Part shown: in pieces, positions 47,210 to 59,500 of the stretch
How the letters are laid out: every line of letters starts with the position of its first letter
How positions within the stretch are numbered: position 1 is the stretch's first letter
Source of the DNA: Diadema setosum
Taxonomy: Eukaryota > Echinodermata > Echinoidea > Diadematoida > Diadematidae
Length of the DNA: 64,000 nucleotides
Assembly (NCBI RefSeq): GCF_964275005.1
Contig: NC_092700.1
Span: 20,217,015 to 20,281,014 of the forward strand
Direction: 5' to 3'
Position numbers and translations under genes: made by a program
Notes under the pieces: generated by a model
What the model saw: only the letters and a program-made list of their open reading frames with translations
Told to the model about the DNA's origin: nothing
Databases searched by the model: none

Positions 47210-50200
47210 AGAGACCTTGATAGACTGTGGTTTTCCTTGAAGAGTATGTAGGCTAGCTGTTGGGATTGATAATATTGTTGTCAATGAAATCAGTCTTAGA
47301 GACTTTGGAATTTTCCAGGCTTTGTTTTTGCCTACAAGTAAAATATTGTGGACGACTCTAGCAAAATGCTGGACAATTTATGGAATTACTATCTTCAAAA
47401 CCTTTGATAAATTGGTCCTTGAATGAGTGACAAAAAGAATGAAACATACGCAAATTTGTTTTCGTTGTAACATATAATTTTGCAGTGATCGGAGTGTGAA
47501 GCTGAAAATGTTATCCACTAAACACCGTCAACTAGCGTTTCTTTCGTAAACGAATGAACTAGCTTTCATCCCAACTTATCACAATCAGAAAACATAGTCT
47601 GAATCTTCTGAAGGCTATGGGGAGTCAGCTGTTCTAAATCCCGATGGAATGGTTTCAACGTCAATATTGGGTTGTTTGTATTTTTAATGCAAAAGTTTGC
47701 ATATAACATTTCCGTCGATATTTATTACATGATTACGAAACTCAGATATGAGACTTACGTCAGCAGAATATCTCATGCAAGCAGCTTCTCTGATACCATG
47801 TCTCTACGATGTCGAAGAGTAATTTGAAATATCAATGAATGTGTCGTACTATGCTGCATTTCAATAGAAAGTTTATGATTTTCTTGTACCTCCAACAAGA
47901 ACATTGTATTGTTGAGAATAGTTATTTTGGGTATATATACCCATTCTTTATCAAAACTTTGCCACAAGCGATCGGCAGTACATAATTTGAAAACATTACA
48001 TTTTAGAAGACATTGAAATTTCAAAATGTCAAATACAAGGGTGACGTCTTCTAAAAGGGTGTTTTACTGTATAAGCTGACACTTGAGAGTATTTTCATTT
48101 CCATACTTTACAAACTTTTATACATACTCAGGTAATGCGTGCTGTCAATATGTAAATACATTTGTAAATTTTGCTCCTACTGTATATTTTATACCTTGAA
48201 TACTGAATCAATATTGAGAAACGTTTGTTCTGAAGCCCAATGTACTCAATTAACTTGCTGTAACAACCTCGTAGTTTACCTCCACTTCCCAGCCGAGGAT
48301 GACATCTCGAAGCTTTTAGTAATCAATGGAAAAAATATTCGGTTTCTTGACGCGTTGAAGACGGGCTGATTTTTGCTACCTCATGCATTTCCCATTATAG
48401 ACACCCCTGCATATATACTCGGGACTCGTCCTCAACGGGTTAAGGTTTCGACACGGTCGTGCAGCTGACGCTTCGAAACTATTCCAAATTCGACATTAGG
48501 GGGCGTTCTATCTGTGCCCTCAGGACTGTACCATTCACCCAATGAGGGTGGGACCTGCTGTAATACATAAATCAAAGACTATTTCTATAAAATACTAAAG
48601 AGTGCATGCATATTGATCTTTTTTACTTCCAGCTTTTCCTCCGTTACATATACAGTCAGTTTGTATTTATTGAAACATATTGTTTTGATTGCGATTTCTT
48701 TTCTCATTGTTCGTTGATGGTACTCAAGTATTGGATTGCCATGGAGCAAGTTTTGTACGAATATTTATGGCATCAAAATTTAGCATAAACCAAAAGAAAC
48801 ACTGTCAGAGCAAAGCTGAAGTCTATATGATCTACCTGCAAGCTTCTTTGAATGTGCAAAAGAGCTGACACTGCCAATCTACGAATGTTTCTTAACCCTT
48901 GTGGCTGAAATGATGCCGTGTGAGATTTGAAGTCTTGCTGACTTTATTTTATGGATGAAAACATTCTTAAAATCGATGCCTATTAAAGACTGACCATTTG
49001 CATTTTTCAACGAGGTTCGATGTACTTGAATACTGCTCTTGATAGCCTAAGACAACCACACCTTCAAAATAGCATGGTGAGCAGTGTCAACAAGCAAGCA
49101 ACGGATGAATAGACCCCTTTCTTTTAATAGTGTGTTTGTTCTTCGTTACACAATGACTTGGCATATTCTTTTAAGATCTCGTCCATCCTTACCACCGTAC
49201 TTCTCACACACTATCGCCAGTGACTGCGTCGTGTGACCTGTTGTGATAGTCAAAGGGATTATAGCAAACTAACGTGTTGAACGGAACAACAAACACGAAT
49301 AATCCCCATCTGACATTAAGAAACGAGTATAGATGTGATGACATTTAGAAATGACTTCTTAGTGGTATACAACGCCGCGACGTGTTCCTGCACTGCTGAA
49401 CACAATCTTTGGCAAATCGGAAAGTGTGATTATCTTTTCACTTTCAATTTCACTGATTTACCTCTTTTTTCAATTTACAACGACCAGCGTTCACCTTCAT
49501 CCCCTTCCAACCCCTTAAGTCCCTGTACATCGATATCTGAAATCTCTTTTCTTCTTCGCATTATCCTCCTCCTCCTTCTTCTTTTTAATAAACCGCAGAA
49601 TAGCATAAACTTCATAATATATTTTCACTTGGCATGTATTGTATTCTTCTCGTCAAACAACTTAATGACAGCCCCTAACTGTCACAAGTTTTAACTATTT
49701 TATATGACAAAAATGCAGTAATAGTCACTGTAGATGATGTAATGGTGAATTACGTTTTGTTGTTTTAAATGGCTTGCTCAGGAAAAAAGCATTAGCTTTT
49801 ACCACATGTAAAATATTTATGACTTTCTATTTAGTTTGTATGATATGCATTTACGTTGTGTATTTTACTCTTCATGTCAATTGCACTCATTTTCGATTTT
49901 TTTTTAATCATGAAAAAGTTGCAGAAATAAAATGAACTAAGCTGAAGTAAACTTTTGAAAGTGTCCAGTTTTATGTCCATTAAACAATCGTGACAACGGA
50001 AGACAATGGATGGCGCAGGATGCCAGCTGGGTATCATATTAGCAGGGGTTTCGACCTTAGTCTTATTCAACTTTATTATTTGTATACAAACATGGATGGA
50101 TATAATAATATATACAAATAGATATACATACATGATATGTAACAATGCGCTTATACGTATCGAAACGAAAACGGAAGGCACCAAGAGAATACGAGAATAG

Positions 50201-50600
50201 GGTCATAAACACTTAATTTCCTCTTCCCCGCCAATGGAATCCATGTCAGTTAGTATCATTGTGAATTCTATGCTTGATTGACCCAGGAAAAAGCAATCAG
50301 TTTGTGAATTTTTCTGAGCAAATATGATCAGAAAAGCAACAAATGACCGTAGCTCTTTTTGTTTGTCTAATGTAAAGGCGTTTCGCAAGCACGATGGTGC
50401 GGTGATTCACTTTTTGTTGGTGGAGTATAGCCGAACTAAAGCTGGATTCGCTTCGAACAGCACCGCGATTAAGCGCTCGCAGCTTTTCATGATGCGATCA
50501 ATAATACCGGAGAACATCACGAAGCTGTATTTGTGAAGCCATGGAATTAGCGTAGAGGAAAACGGGATTTCGTAGATTACTGGTATTGCTCCATTGAGCG
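47210..50600. other. Intergenic stretch between receptor and carboxypeptidase
   Basis: Presumably starts with the receptor 3' UTR, but no convincing AATAAA was found within 1.5 kb of the stop. Holds a dispersed repeat block (48383-48443). No other gene seen. Confidence 0.5.
48383..48443. repeat. Dispersed repeat block, copy 2
   Basis: Partner of 28087-28147: the same GCATTTCCCAT start and an identical 27-base stretch ending CCTCAACGGGTTAA. Confidence 0.6.
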
Positions 50601-50609
50601 TATATAAAG
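50601..50609 (+). promoter_or_regulatory. TATA box of the carboxypeptidase gene
   Basis: TATATAAAG stands 61 nt upstream of the first ATG of the carboxypeptidase. Transcription would start about 25-31 nt downstream, near 50626-50634, giving a 5' leader of roughly 40 nt. TATA promoters are common for tissue-restricted secreted enzymes. Confidence 0.65.
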
Positions 50610-50669
50610 GAAGTAAACACCTGGCCCCAGAGCAAGAAGGTCGATCTTTCAGACTACGGGAAAGAGCCG

Positions 50670-53498
50670 ATGGTGGCGTATCGACCTACAAGTCAAAGTA
50701 TGCTGTTGGTAGGCCTACTACTAGTGCCGGTGTGCGCTCTCGTCTGCCTGCCCTGCGGGCTCGCGCAGGCACATGGAGATGGTCCGGTGCGGTACGACGG
50801 GTAAGTATACAGCACCCAGCGTAATATCCTAACCACAACTATGTACTATTAAACCCTTATCTTATAACTTTCTCACCTTCCTCGTGCCATTAGATTGGTA
50901 GGCTCACTCAAATTCACGGACTCATTGGCGCAGAAAGAATTAAACTGTAATATGTAAACAAAACTTTTCATTGAACTGGTGCGCGTTATACTCGTTCAAA
51001 TTGCTTTACCACTGAAGAGTCTTGTTCAAAGAAAGTGAAGATTATACCTTGCACATGTAGTCTGTTGAAACCAGCAAGAAGTACATGTGTTAGTATACCT
51101 CCTTGTCTAGACCTATAGGTACATGCAGGTATACGAATACTCAGTAAAGTCTCACTTCGGAGTTCAGGGAGTCGGTAGAATATCGTTCCTTGAGATTTTG
51201 ATCCTAATTCACATCGACTACAAAGACTGTCACTCCGGGCGTGTTAACAGTCGGATGCAACATGTTCAAAGGGCTAGTTTAACAATCTGCATCTGCGCCA
51301 AACGACCCCGACCCTTGTTGCAATGCACTGTTTGATCCTTTTGAACTTCATCTGCGAAATATATATCCTGCCAGAGAGCCGCACTCTGTAAAGCAGTATG
51401 GCGTAGAAGTAATGAACTCGGTCGATCAAGTAATCATAATAGGACCTGCCCTTTATGTTATCGTTGCCTGTTCGGTGAACGATGCTATATGCCGTTCTAT
51501 GACATACCCTATCTTTTCCCAGGTATACATGTACGTGTATGTAACTACATGTACAGCCATAATGTCCGCTCTCTAATGACAAATAATGTATGTAACCCAA
51601 ACACCTAGATTCAACCAGGAGGGAGGTGATTCAAATAGCGTATACATTAGTGTAACTCTTCCATGGGTCGTAGGTACAAAATATTATAAACGTGATATGT
51701 TCGTGTGGTAAGATAATAAAGAGAGTGCAGGAACATTATTTCCGGTAATGTCTGCGCTGAATTCCTGCTGGGAACTCTTTACACTCTTGACTTAAAGGTC
51801 TATAGCTGTCAGAGGGTTATACAGTAGATAAATGAGGCTTGGGTGATTTATTATAGTAGAGACAAATACCGAGATCTTCAAAGAACGTTACTTTCAAAAA
51901 AAAAGGATGTTGAATTCAAATGGAACACTAGGACGGGAAAGAAAGAATAGAATTGAAGGCGAATACCTGATAGCAACCACTAGAAAGAGATTTGCAAATT
52001 ATCCTGAAACTTGCATGGCATTCTCAAAATGCAAATTCTGCAGCCAGTATGTCTATATGAATAAGTATTACTATATACGGACTGTTTTGTTGTCGTTGTT
52101 ATCGGTATCATTGCATTCTCCCGCACACTCCATGTACAACATGAGCAAAAAAATAAAATGGAGCAAAAGGTCAATAAAACAACACAAAAACATGTTTTTA
52201 CGAAATCTTATAAAACACCACTTTTGCTAACACCCTACCCATTGTTAACGTTACAGCACATGTCCTAAGATATAGAAAGATGAAGAGCCAGTCTTTAACA
52301 GCGGCAGATCCAGGAATTCCGTAAAGGGGAGGCGCCTTTACAAAATTAGAGGGGGCGCACGTGCCCCAGTTTTTCTTATTATTTCTTTAGTTTTAGTAAA
52401 ACATAAAAAGGGGGAGCGCGCACGGTGCGCCCCCCTCTGGATCGGCCACTGCTTAAGAAAGTGAAAATCCATAGCTGTTAAATGAAGTGACAATAGACTT
52501 TACAGACCCATTACAAATATTTCAGTCGTTTTGGAAAAATGACCTTAGCGTTTGTAAATGTTGTTTTGGGAGAGCTACAGTACATGACTTGAGTACGTTG
52601 CATTTAAATACGTTTCATACTATATTAGTAGTGGTTCTTTTTTCCTTTTGATTAGATAAACTTTCATGACCCTATTTAGGGTAAAATCAACAGAAATGCC
52701 CTTCTTTATTAATAAATGTACACTAGAAACACTTTAAACAAGGTCATTCTATCAGTAACATTTTCTGAGACTGAATAAAGTTGATGATTACCAGGCATTG
52801 TACAGCAGACTGACCTGAACAGTAATTTGACTCGACGTCAAACTGCCTACTGATATTGTTGGGGTTCCATTAATGTTTGTTTGTCCCTTTTTGTTAATGT
52901 GTATGGAATAATATTGTACAGCAAAAAAAAAAAAAAAAAAAAAAACTATTCTGAGAATCATAGACCTTATATTTAGTTAATTGTATTATGTACTTACAAT
53001 ACATACATTATGATGACGGTGATTCCAATTTCATTGTCTTTTTTTTTTTCTCATAGGATTATGATCTACATTCAACGACGAATTTCATTATACCATCTCC
53101 TCAAGGTTCTCAAGTTGAGATGGCGGCGCACTTATACAAATAACTGATATAAGTATTTAGGAGGATGCGTGCTCGATATAGGAAATGTTACTCCTATAGT
53201 TTATGAATAATCAATATGTGTGACTAGCAAAGCCAGGACCGAATGATATTGATATTTCTAGACGGGAAAGTTTTTGTTCTCCGACAAACAAGTTATATTA
53301 TTGCCATGTTGTCCAATTTCGAAAGCGTTCAACTTTTCAACTTCCGATGAATAAAATCCACTGTAGAATTAGTGTCGTCACTGTTGACGACTTTTCATTT
53401 GCATTTACATCTGTTCTGCTTCTAAAGCAATGTCAAAAATGTTTGATTATTTATGAAAATGAAAGTATGGTAATTTCATGATGAGTAGATTGACTGTT

Positions 53499-53540
<42 letters not shown>

Positions 53541-56500
53541 ATACGATTTTGCTAATGATATGTTATGACTGCTTGGTCGTATGAAAAGTATGTCTTGATT
53601 CTCTATTTGTTATTTTAATGGTAAAATTATCCCCCTCATACACACACGCAGAGACTCACAGAGCACGCACAACCATAATCACATGCCACATCATCGACAT
53701 CATCGCTGATTGATTTGATACGCGACTTTTTACACACCTAGCAACAAAAATAAAGTTCGCTGCGATGAAACATTTGATGATCTATGGATTCGAGTGACCA
53801 GCAGTAGAGGCCAGTGGGCTATTTTTAATAATTCACAGGCTTTTACCATTGTTCATTACCGCAGAAACCTTGTATCTCTCCTGTAATCCCTCAATACACC
53901 TTAGAGGTCAACGAGCTATATTGGATCACGGTTTCAGAAAATTAACCATGACTCCATGATTATAGCTCAATGTACTTCAAAGAGAACTCATGCACTTTGT
54001 GCAAAATCGCCCTTCATTAACAGATTTGAGGGTTCTGCGTACTTGTCTCGATTCGTTTGATCAGACCGTAGCTGATGTTTACTCTGGTCTTTCACGTGCA
54101 CGTCTGAAAGAAACCCATGTAAGCAGTCATGTAAACAAAGGTGTAAGATGTTAGGCTGGCCCAAAATAGGTTGTGAAATAATACCTTGTTATTGCTATAC
54201 ACGAAACTTGTGCTTGGTCAGTATAGAAAATTAATGTTCCCCCTTATCTACAGATATATCAAAACTGATTCTGAATGTCAGTATGTTAAATTATTATGTA
54301 TCTCTGAAAATACGCAATTAATGTTGTCAGTTTATGTGTGTGGTCGTTCAAATCTATTGTTCATGCTCCGCCTCGAGTCTCCGATCGAAACTTTATTTCT
54401 TGTACATTTTTGTATAATATACAAAGTATATAAACAATAAAGTATCATATCATGACACTTATCTTTCTCTTCTCAACGTAATTCACATTGATTGCAAGCT
54501 TCTCACGGGAAGCGATGAAGCAGATACTGCAATTGATAATCAGATAAAGTGGAAATCCTATGCGATCCTTAAAAATACGTCAGGGAGGTGGATACACTCC
54601 TCAGCACGTACACAGTCTGACTGGGGCATAGCCTTTCCGTTGATCGCGAAGGCATATTGCGGTGCATGAATCTATTCTTCGGTCTGATACCCATGATTAC
54701 TCTTTCATATTTTGTAAATGCTGTGGAGAACCACAATAAAAACAGTGGAAGAATGAAGAAAAAGGAGAGAATGCAATGTGAGTGACCTCTCGGGTCAAGC
54801 ATTGTGATGTAAATTCACCTTACAGTACAATGTACGGAGCACCAACGTTTCCAGAGCAGAGGCCCGTAAGATACCAGTGTGTCAGTGATTAGCAAAAGAT
54901 CAACACAGCGTCACTAGCAGCATCAGTGTCAAAACCGCAAGATGAACTATCGCAGTGCAGTGTATTAATATATTATAAACGACAGCCTGAAAGAAGTACT
55001 ATTTCGAAGTAATTTGTGAACTCATCATAATTGAGTGCAAATTTGATTAATATAATTGGTCTGGTCTTCTTCTCTCCCCCTTTTTTTTCTTTAATTTATC
55101 TCTCTCCTTCTCTCCTATAGACATCAGTTATGGCGGATAACTCCTCAATCGCAAGTGGAGTTAGAAGCAGTGGATTTTTTAGCCAACAAGCACAATGTAA
55201 GTTTACCCATGATATTCACTAAAGCTTAACCTTTTATGTGCTTTGAATGCCAACTGGCACAGAAAAAAACCCCATGACAGTACGAACACTATCCAACGTC
55301 TCTGACACAGAAAAGGAAAGGTTATACCTTCAGTAAGGGGGCAACTTGTTGAAGCTCACCCCTTCCTCTTTCCTACGAGGAGATAAGATAATAGAGGGTG
55401 ACTGCTAGAAGAAAAAAACAAATCGCCTAGGCGCTTTTTTTTTTTTTTAGAATGAGAAGGCGAGAAGATGGTCTGTTAAAATCTGGTTTAAATGAGTCTT
55501 GTTCAGGATGAAAAGACAAAGCGGCCACTTCTTTTAAAGCAAAAGGGTCGATATGATTATCATTTTCTCCTCTGCACGTTGTTTGAAACTAGAAGGGAGA
55601 AGCCGGACCCGTTTTGAAACTCGCCTTTAATTATTGACTTGTTGGGGAGTATTGGAAGAGGAAACCTAATGCTGGCCCCTAAAAACCGTGAATGCGAGCC
55701 TCAACATGGCGCTTTGTCGCCACACGATTCAGGAAGTACACATGCCTCGTGTTTGTTGTTGTTGTTTCTTGTTTTGTTTAGGTTGAGGACGTGCGATTTT
55801 CAGGGGCCTCAGGGAAATGCGAAACGTATTTTCATGCTTATGGTACATTTTTACATTTTATGGAATACTGACTTGCAGATATTGTTTCGATGCAAACAAG
55901 GAATCGTCCAATACAGATATAAACCAAAGCAATATTTTAGGGTAAAAAACGGAATGCCCAGAGGTGATGTTTGTTTTCTTGTGTTTAATCTCATCCTGCA
56001 GTTGTCATTTTGGCAGTATCCGTCAACGCTCGGCAGGCCCGTGGACGTCTTGGTCTCGCCCGACTCAGTCAATGAACTCATTTCATTTTTCAAGCGGTCC
56101 TTCCTAAAATTTGAGGTACCCGAGTCTATACCATACACTGAACATCCATAGCCGTAATCGTCTCGATTGTTTTCAGAATGTCATTATAGGTATTTCCTTT
56201 CTTCCCGAAAAGAATTATATTGCATGTTTCACCTGATGCTAGACAGGCAATCAATGTTTCTTCATATTCGTCGATTTGCTGAGTACATTACATGTGGTTG
56301 TTGCTACCAGGTGGACATGCGGTTAAGCTTTCTGGAAATCCCTTTGAGATCGACTAGATTATGCAATATTCAGGTATAGGGGATCGGGCCTATCATATGG
56401 TTGACGACCTCGTAAGTGCAAGTCTGTGGATAATGATGGTACTACTACTACTACTGATATGATACAATGATAATAATGATGATGATAATAATGATAATTA

Positions 56501-59500
56501 TAATGATAGTAATAATTATAATGATAATGATAATGATAATAATGATGATAAGAATGATGATTATAATGATAGTAATAATTATAATCATAATGATAATGAT
56601 AATGGTAATAATAATAACAACAATAATAATGATAACAATAATGATGATAATAATAATAATGATAATAATGATGATAATAATAATAGCAATAATAAGAATG
56701 AGAATAAGAATATAATGACGATTATGATGGTAATAACAAAAAGAGTAGGTATAGGAGAAAGGAGGAGGAGGGAAGAAGAAGAGGATAATGTATTGTCGTA
56801 GTCACCAATCTGTAGTCACATTGTTATTTCTGCTCCCACTCTCCTTCCGGAGGACACTGACACTATTTCACTGCATGATCTATGGTAGCTTGCAGCACAG
56901 GATTAAAAAGGGTAACTTAAATGCTACGTGTTTTCTTTAATCCCCAGATCTTGCAGACTGATATCCAAAGGCTCATCGATGAACAGTTTGCCGATCGACC
57001 TCTTCCTGGGGCTGAGTTCGCCTACCACAAGTACCACACCCTCGCAGAGGTGGGACTAGTGATTGCGTTGTCTCTATTGTAACGTGTATCATGAGATACT
57101 TGATAGTCAGTTTTGACCCATGGCATGATTAGCTGCTGTCGCTAAGTTGCTGAATGCAGGAGCGGATCCAGGAATTCTGTAAAGGGGAAGCGCCTTTACA
57201 AAATCAAAGGGGGAGTGGCGCACCTCTCCCATTTTTTTCTTTTTATTTCTTCTGTTTTAACAAAAAAATAAAGAGGGGGCGCGCGCCCGGTGCGCCCTCC
57301 CCCCCCCCCCCCTCTGGATCCGCCACTGGAATGCCTTCACGTCTGCTCAATCCATCCACTTTTAAAGTGCTGTATGGCGGCTTCTTACCCACCCCCAATT
57401 TCCGCCTTCTGGTGTCTTCACAGTGGGATAATAAAGAATTAGTAACATGATAACATAATTTTCATGCAAAGTTTTATTGCTAGCAGCACAATCAGATTGT
57501 TCTTTCTTTTTCACAGCTTGAACAAACACCTAGCATCTAAAATGCCCATACAGCGTGACAAAAGCAGTTGAAAAATGATTTGTTCATTATGGCAAAAGTC
57601 AGGTGGAAAGAACAATATTTTTGAAAAGTAACATGATTTGATATTGTTATTGATAACCATTTCTATTCAAAGGGCGTTCTCAGGGAACTTTGTCAAAACG
57701 TTCCAAGTATTCTGTTATGTCAATACTAATGTCCTTATCAGTATTCTAAAACATATCAAACCCTCTGTAATTCCTCAAGTGAGAAGCTGCGGGGTAAAAT
57801 CATGATATTCCGGAAGTTTTCATGTGTATTATATAGGTTGTGTCAAAATGTTCTGCAAAGTCCTAGAAAATTCAGTGGCCATACTAATTGGTTTAGACGT
57901 TATCAACCTGCTCTCAGTAACAAAGACGTTCCTCATGAGAATAATTTTTCGTCTGTGTCCTGGTTTTAGATCAATGAATGGATGGATCTGATGGTGAAAA
58001 ATCACGGAGATCTCGTCTCAAAACGAGAGATTGGCAAGTCGTACGAAGGACGCACGATATACATTTTGAAGGTACATCGGGAACATTTCCCCATGTTACA
58101 TGACGCAGACACTTTTGAGCTTTCATTGTACTTTTGTGTTAGTTCTTTTCCTTCTTCTGATGGTCCGTGTGTTTCACTGCAATCTGATTTTTATATTCTA
58201 TTATCATACGATATCTTTAGGACAGAATGATATTTTCCACTTTTTGTTTTCTCGTATCAACCACCGGAGTTATCATTAGATATGAATTATTCAAATGGAT
58301 TATTCTACTCGCCATAGTCAGGAGGCAACGTCTCTAAGATTGCAGAAAAAGTTTCAGCTTTCAAGGCAACATTTTTGTAATTTATTCTGAAATAGCAGCC
58401 AAATGACAAATTTGATTTTAACAGGCATCTAATTCGGACATTCAAGAACACAGTGTGTAAGCAGTAGAAAAGACATGAACGACGTGAAAGCGATAGTGCA
58501 TGCTAAATGACGATTTTTGTCTTTTATTAAAGTTTTAACATGAGCATGCAAGGTAGTCGTGGTAGAGGCCAGAAAGTTTATTCACCTTTGGCAAGAAAAA
58601 AAATGGTTATTATTTTTTGAATCCTCTCTTTACGCAGATTACCACAGGAGCAGATAAATACCACAACGGCTCTGCAAGCGGGAAACAGGCGATTTTCATC
58701 GAAGGAGGCATCCACGCCAGGGAATGGATATCGCCCGCTACGGTTGTTTACATGACAAATCAGGTAACATCTTAACCACCAAGACGTTCCCAACTCGCGA
58801 CAAATTCCCAAATTCTGAATTTACAACAAATGACAGCTGCTACTGCTGATGAAAAGCTCCGAGTCTGCAATAAAAACATGAATAGTAAACATACCTGGAA
58901 AGTACATGTAGATGCTGCAATGCATTCACTGTAACGTTGCAAAGTACAGAAGATTGCCTATAGAAAGCGGGCCATGGATAGTTCAGAAATGACTCACATG
59001 ATCACCATCTCCTCATCTAAAGCAGATGGCTTGATAATTAAGGAAGGATTAAAGACTAGATGTGAGACTACAAACGCCATAAGAAGCTAGATAGCCAGGA
59101 ACGATCAATAAGACTGGAGTTGGTGGTGTCACAATTTCAAAAAATTCAACTCATTCGGGTTGCATAAAGACTAAAATGAGCACCTTTCCTTTTTTTTTTT
59201 GGTTCCATTAATGGCTGTGAAACGTTCCCTCGTCGGATTCATGACATCATTCGCAGAAGTTATCTTTGTACAATATGTTGAGACAAGAGGTCAGACTAAA
59301 GACGCAGAATTCAGTGTTGATGTTGCATCATTAAAATGCGATTCATGTACAGTTTGATATTATCGATATGTAAGTGGCCATGCTGGTGGCGATGGAGGCA
59401 TCCGAACTAGTGCGAAATGTCCAGTCTGCCATCATAGCCAAAACAAAGAGTATGTACCTGATCACCTGACATTAATGCAATCCTCCATGAACATGTAGCA

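Larger units (their letters stand above)
50801..55120 (+). other. Carboxypeptidase intron 1 and its contents
   Basis: Contains a short MITE (52299-52451), a poly-A run (52922-52944) and an ATC microsatellite (53500-53540). The stretch 53790-54450 has broken frames that suggest an old repeat of unknown type, ending in ATC/ATA-like units near 54445. Confidence 0.55.
55197..57969 (+). other. Carboxypeptidase introns 2, 3 and 4
   Basis: Intron 2 (55197-56001) has nothing recognised. Intron 3 (56116-56947) carries a 250-bp GATAAT-type microsatellite (56463-56720). Intron 4 (57050-57969) carries the MITE copy at 57157-57328. Confidence 0.6.

Noticed and set aside
56177-56189. Possible 13-nt microexon in the carboxypeptidase propeptide
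   Set aside because: It has AG and GT flanks but would break the frame, and direct joining of 56115 to 56948 reproduces the family pattern [15 protein letters not shown].
56467-56715. Met/Ile-only open frame
   Set aside because: Translation of the GAT/AAT microsatellite.
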